Of a DNA stretch of 25,992 nucleotides, positions 23,180-25,992 are shown in pieces. The DNA lies in assembly GCA_938009115.1 (NCBI GenBank), contig CALLHZ010000010.1:1-25992 (forward strand), given 5' to 3'. A model generated the notes under the pieces. It had not been told where the DNA came from, searched no databases, and saw only the letters and a program-made list of their open reading frames with translations. The translations under genes were made by a program, and so were the position numbers. The DNA comes from an uncultured Clostridia bacterium. GTDB lineage: Bacteria; Bacillota; Clostridia; Peptostreptococcales; Anaerovoracaceae. The first letter of the stretch is position 1; each line of letters starts with the position of its first letter.

Positions 23180-24058
23180 ATGGACAAGGAAAAGCTTACC
23201 GTGCTGGAGATCCCCTACGACGCTACGGTCTATGCGCCGGGGCCAAGAGAGCTGGATCTCTACAGAGCGGAAAACGTGTACGACACTGCCGGGCTTCCGG
23301 TGGAACTGGCAGTGATCCGTTACGACCATGAGGATTATCCTGCCGATACGGATACTTTTGAATCCCAGATCGCTTTGGGGAGGGTGATCTCCGACTGCGC
23401 TTCGGCAGCGTTCCTCCGGGGAGACCGAGTGCTGATGACAGGAGGCAACTGCGGGCCAGCCGTAGCCTTGGCCGGCGCCATGCGCAGAGCGTTCCCGGAT
23501 CGCCGCATCGGATTGATCTGGCTGGATGCCCACGGCGACCTGAATACCCCTGAGACTTCGGTATCGGGCATGATCGGCGGGATGCCCTTCGGCGTTTGCT
23601 GGGACAACAGCCTGCCACAGTGGCAGGAAGCCGTTGGTTTGGTCCCGCCCCTTCGACAGGAAGATTGTCTGCTGTCCGACGGACGCAATCTGGACCCTCC
23701 GGAGATCGAAATGCTGAGAAACTCGGATGTCAATTATTTGGATACGTCTCAACTGAAGGATACGGAGCGGTTTGCCGAGACAGTCAAGCGGATCGCAAGC
23801 CAGACAGATATGTTGTACCTGCATATCGATGCGGACATCCTGGACGGGGTCTATGTGCCCGATCACAAGACCATTGAGTTCAACGGGCCCGATATGGATG
23901 ATGTCAAGCGCACCATCGACATCGTGATGCAGACTGGCAAAGTTCGGGCATATGCGGTGGTTTCCGTCTACTTTCCCAATGGAAAACCCGGCAAAGAAAC
24001 CAGCGCCCGAAGCGGGCTGGAGCTGGTTCGTCAGGGTCTGCAGGGCTGGCGCGTGTAA
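23180..24058 (+). CDS. Arginase-fold (ureohydrolase superfamily) protein with altered active site
   Basis: 292 aa. The ureohydrolase fold is clear from LIWLDAHGDLNTPETSVSG (DAHxD at 116-120, aligning with the arginase DAHTDINTPLTTTSG) and LHIDADILDGVYVP (Asp217, Asp219). But the GGDH metal motif is GGNC (Cys91 for His), the SGNLHGQP proton-shuttle His is replaced (SGMIGGMP), and the Glu that binds the guanidinium in arginase is not seen in AYAVVSVYFPNG. Four of the six usual Mn ligands remain (Asp116, His118, Asp120 and the Asp pair, less one depending on alignment). Arginine hydrolysis is therefore doubtful. AAGGAG seven bases before ATG 23180 sets the start; an upstream ATG at 23123 precedes the promoter. 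Confidence 0.9.
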   Translation: MDKEKLTVLEIPYDATVYAPGPRELDLYRAENVYDTAGLPVELAVIRYDHEDYPADTDTFESQIALGRVISDCASAAFLRGDRVLMTGGNCGPAVALAGAMRRAFPDRRIGLIWLDAHGDLNTPETSVSGMIGGMPFGVCWDNSLPQWQEAVGLVPPLRQEDCLLSDGRNLDPPEIEMLRNSDVNYLDTSQLKDTERFAETVKRIASQTDMLYLHIDADILDGVYVPDHKTIEFNGPDMDDVKRTIDIVMQTGKVRAYAVVSVYFPNGKPGKETSARSGLELVRQGLQGWRV

Positions 24059-24080
24059 TACGAAGCTTCAGGAAAGAACG

Positions 24081-24117
24081 ATACCCTCTTTCGGTGCTCG
24101 AAAGAGGGTATTATTTT
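24081..24117 (+). terminator. Terminator of the arginase-like gene
   Basis: ATACCCTCTTTCG (24081-24093), five-base loop, CGAAAGAGGGTAT (24099-24111), then TATTTT. A perfect 13-bp stem. It lies between convergent genes and may also serve nadE. Confidence 0.92.
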
Positions 24118-24143
24118 ACAAATAATGTAATTTATGATATAAT
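24115..24143 (+). promoter_or_regulatory. Promoter-like sequence antisense to the nadE 3' end
   Basis: TTTACA (24115-24120), 17 bases, TATAAT (24138-24143) with TG one base before the -10. It points into the 3' end of nadE on the opposite strand. The stretch is AT-rich, so chance is possible. Confidence 0.4.
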
Positions 24144-24145
24144 GC

Positions 24146-25992
24146 TTACTGGAGCTCCCGGAGCCAGGCGTCTGCCAGCGCGTCGGAGGGCATGCGCCAG
24201 TCGCCTCTGGGGGACAGCCCCATAGCGATCAGCTTTGGCCCGTCGGGCACGCAATTCCGTTTGAACTGCTGGGCAAAAAAACGGCGGAGAAAGACCGTGA
24301 GCCATTTTTTGATCTCAGACGGCGCATAGATCCCTTCGAAAGCGGCCTCTGCCATCCAAAGAACCCGGCTCGGTCCCGCCCCGTTTCCGATGCAGTGGAA
24401 CAAGAAGAAATCGTGGAGCTCATAAGGACCCACCTGGTCTTCTGTCTGCTGCAGGATATTGCCGTCGGCGTCGGGAGGGAGAAGCTCGGGGGATATGGGG
24501 GTCTTCAGAATGGATTCCAGCGTTTGTCTCAACTCCCGGGGATCGCCGGTGATGCGCAGCGTGGAAGGATCACTGCACAGATCTCTTGAGATCGTGGCAG
24601 TTACGCGGCGGACCAGTCCCTTGGGTATGCCGGCATTGATGCCGTACATGGACATGTGGTCGCCGTTGAACGTGCACCAGCCCAGGGCTGTTTCCGACAG
24701 ATCTCCGGTCCCCACCACCAGTCCGCCGGTCTGATTGGCAAGATCCATCAGGATCTGGGTCCGTTCTCTGGCCTGGGCGTTCTCGAATGTGACGTCGGTT
24801 TGGGCCGGATCATGGCCGATATCTTTAAAGTGCTGCAGCACCGACTCCACGATGGGGATTTGCCTCGTCCGGCAACCCAGCTGCTCCGCCAGGCGGTCTG
24901 CGTTGCTCCGGGTCCGGTCCGTGGTCCCGAAGCCGGGCATTGTGACAGCAAGAATATCCGAGGCGGGCCGGTCGTTCATTTCCATAGCTTTGGCTGCTGC
25001 CAAAAGCGCCAGGGTGGAATCCGAGCCGCCGGACACGCCGATCACAGCCGTGCGGGCATGGGCTCTTTGAAGCCGCTCGGCCAACGCAGTGGCCTGGATC
25101 GCAAAGATCTCCCGGCAGTAGGCATCGGCCTCTTCCGGGATCTCCGGAATAAATGGGGATCGCGAGGGGCGCTCCAGCAGCTTGTCCCCCTGTGTAAGGC
25201 AGGGCAGTTCATCGATGAACACGGTATGGAAGCCAGGCGAATCGCTGCACGGATCCTCGCCGGGATCAAAGTTCTGCTCGCGGATGCGCCAGGAACGGAT
25301 CTTTTCGTAATCCACATCTGCCATCAGGCAGGCGGATCCCCGGGTGAATCCGGAGGACTGCTTCAAGATGCTGCCGCCTTCGGCAATGATGCAGTGGCCG
25401 GAGAACACATTGTCTGACGTGGATTCCGAGGGTCCTGCGGAGGCGTAGACATAGGCGCCCTGGCAGCGGAAACTGATATCTCTTACAAGATTGCTTCGTA
25501 TGGCGGACTTTCCGGCGAAATCCGTGGAGGCCGAGGGGTTGAACACAGCAGCGGCGCCGGCCAAAGCGAGTCTGGCGCCGGGATTCACGGGCATCCAGGC
25601 GTCGTGGCAGATTTCGACGCCGAAAGAAAAGCCGCTGGATTCATCCAGGAAGAGCAAGCGGCCGAAGGGGATCTCCCGGCCTTTGAAACGGATGCTGCCG
25701 ATCTGGCCGGCTAATGCCCGGGCTGAGCAAAACCAGCGGGTCTCATTGAATTCTCCGTCGTTGGGAAGGTGTATCTTGGGCACGATCCCCCGGATGCGGC
25801 CGCGCTGAAGAACAGCGGCGCAATTGTACAGATTGTTCTGCACCGGAAAGGGGAGCCCGACGATCAGGGCGCAGTTCAGGTCTCTGGTGGCATCCGTCAT
25901 GGCCTCCAGCGCTTCTGCGACCGCATCCCGGAGCTGCCTGGAAAAGAACAGATCGCCGCAGGAATAGCCGCTCAGGGAGAGTTCGGGAAAAA
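24146..25992 (-). CDS. nadE: Glutamine-dependent NAD+ synthetase (N-terminus outside window)
   Basis: About 615 codons are present; the frame is open to the right edge, so the in-frame ATG at 25900 is internal. The visible part begins FPELSLSGYSCGDLF, the nitrilase-type glutaminase segment with the catalytic Glu. It continues with PKIHLPNDGEFNETRWF (catalytic Lys) and GVEICHDAWMP (Cys codon at 25609-25607). The synthetase domain has the PP-loop VSGGSDSTLAL (25032-25015 for SGGSDS) and TRSNADRLAEQLG. The two-domain enzyme adenylates and amidates nicotinic acid adenine dinucleotide with glutamine-derived ammonia, the last step to NAD+. CHDAW in place of the usual CEDLW is a small departure. It converges on the arginase-like gene. 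Confidence 0.97.
   Translation of the reverse strand, partial: FPELSLSGYSCGDLFFSRQLRDAVAEALEAMTDATRDLNCALIVGLPFPVQNNLYNCAAVLQRGRIRGIVPKIHLPNDGEFNETRWFCSARALAGQIGSIRFKGREIPFGRLLFLDESSGFSFGVEICHDAWMPVNPGARLALAGAAAVFNPSASTDFAGKSAIRSNLVRDISFRCQGAYVYASAGPSESTSDNVFSGHCIIAEGGSILKQSSGFTRGSACLMADVDYEKIRSWRIREQNFDPGEDPCSDSPGFHTVFIDELPCLTQGDKLLERPSRSPFIPEIPEEADAYCREIFAIQATALAERLQRAHARTAVIGVSGGSDSTLALLAAAKAMEMNDRPASDILAVTMPGFGTTDRTRSNADRLAEQLGCRTRQIPIVESVLQHFKDIGHDPAQTDVTFENAQARERTQILMDLANQTGGLVVGTGDLSETALGWCTFNGDHMSMYGINAGIPKGLVRRVTATISRDLCSDPSTLRITGDPRELRQTLESILKTPISPELLPPDADGNILQQTEDQVGPYELHDFFLFHCIGNGAGPSRVLWMAEAAFEGIYAPSEIKKWLTVFLRRFFAQQFKRNCVPDGPKLIAMGLSPRGDWRMPSDALADAWLRELQ

Overview
The window looks like chromosome of a fairly GC-rich anaerobic member of the Clostridia (Bacillota). 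The evidence is a redox repressor Rex, a perfect CIRCE operator in front of groESL, an 8Fe-8S ferredoxin, an IMP dehydrogenase of clostridial type and, most diagnostic, a SCIFF ranthipeptide locus (six-Cys peptide plus radical SAM/SPASM maturase). Shine-Dalgarno sites (AGGAGG) are strong. A genus cannot be named from the sequence alone. No rRNA, tRNA, CRISPR array, transposase or integrase was seen.

Layout. 1-1045 (-): N-terminal part of an ABC-F ATPase, divergent from rex (1180-1815, +). rex converges on a small ferredoxin gene (1873-2040, -). 2176-2997 (+): an unusual P-loop/Asp23 fusion. 3029-5186: CIRCE-controlled groES-groEL with two terminators in tandem. 5289-7741: a PLP aminotransferase and an oxalate/formate-antiporter-like MFS transporter. 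7871-11760: a lipoprotein D,D-carboxypeptidase followed by guaB-guaA, completing GMP synthesis from IMP. 11758-12990: a structured intergenic region and an AT-richer Fic gene, resembling a small insertion downstream of guaA. 13024-16826: a divergent unit in which a PLP decarboxylase and a PhzF-like protein (-) face a MocR/GntR regulator (+) that is broken by a one-base frameshift; a palindrome and overlapping promoters lie between them. 16955-17881: nitrilase. 17910-19604: SCIFF precursor and maturase. 19653-21879: PepD dipeptidase and an SDR oxidoreductase. 21982-23034: DUF4349 lipoprotein. 23180-24058: an arginase-fold protein that lacks key arginase residues. 24146-25992 (-): glutamine-dependent NAD+ synthetase, cut by the right edge.

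Most of the window is housekeeping: redox sensing, protein folding, purine and NAD synthesis, cell wall and peptide turnover. The parts most worth a second look are the decarboxylase/PhzF/MocR unit, the SCIFF locus with its intercistronic hairpin, the catalytically altered arginase homologue, the P-loop/Asp23 fusion, and the Fic gene with the hairpins after guaA. All family calls come from reading motifs, without database searches.
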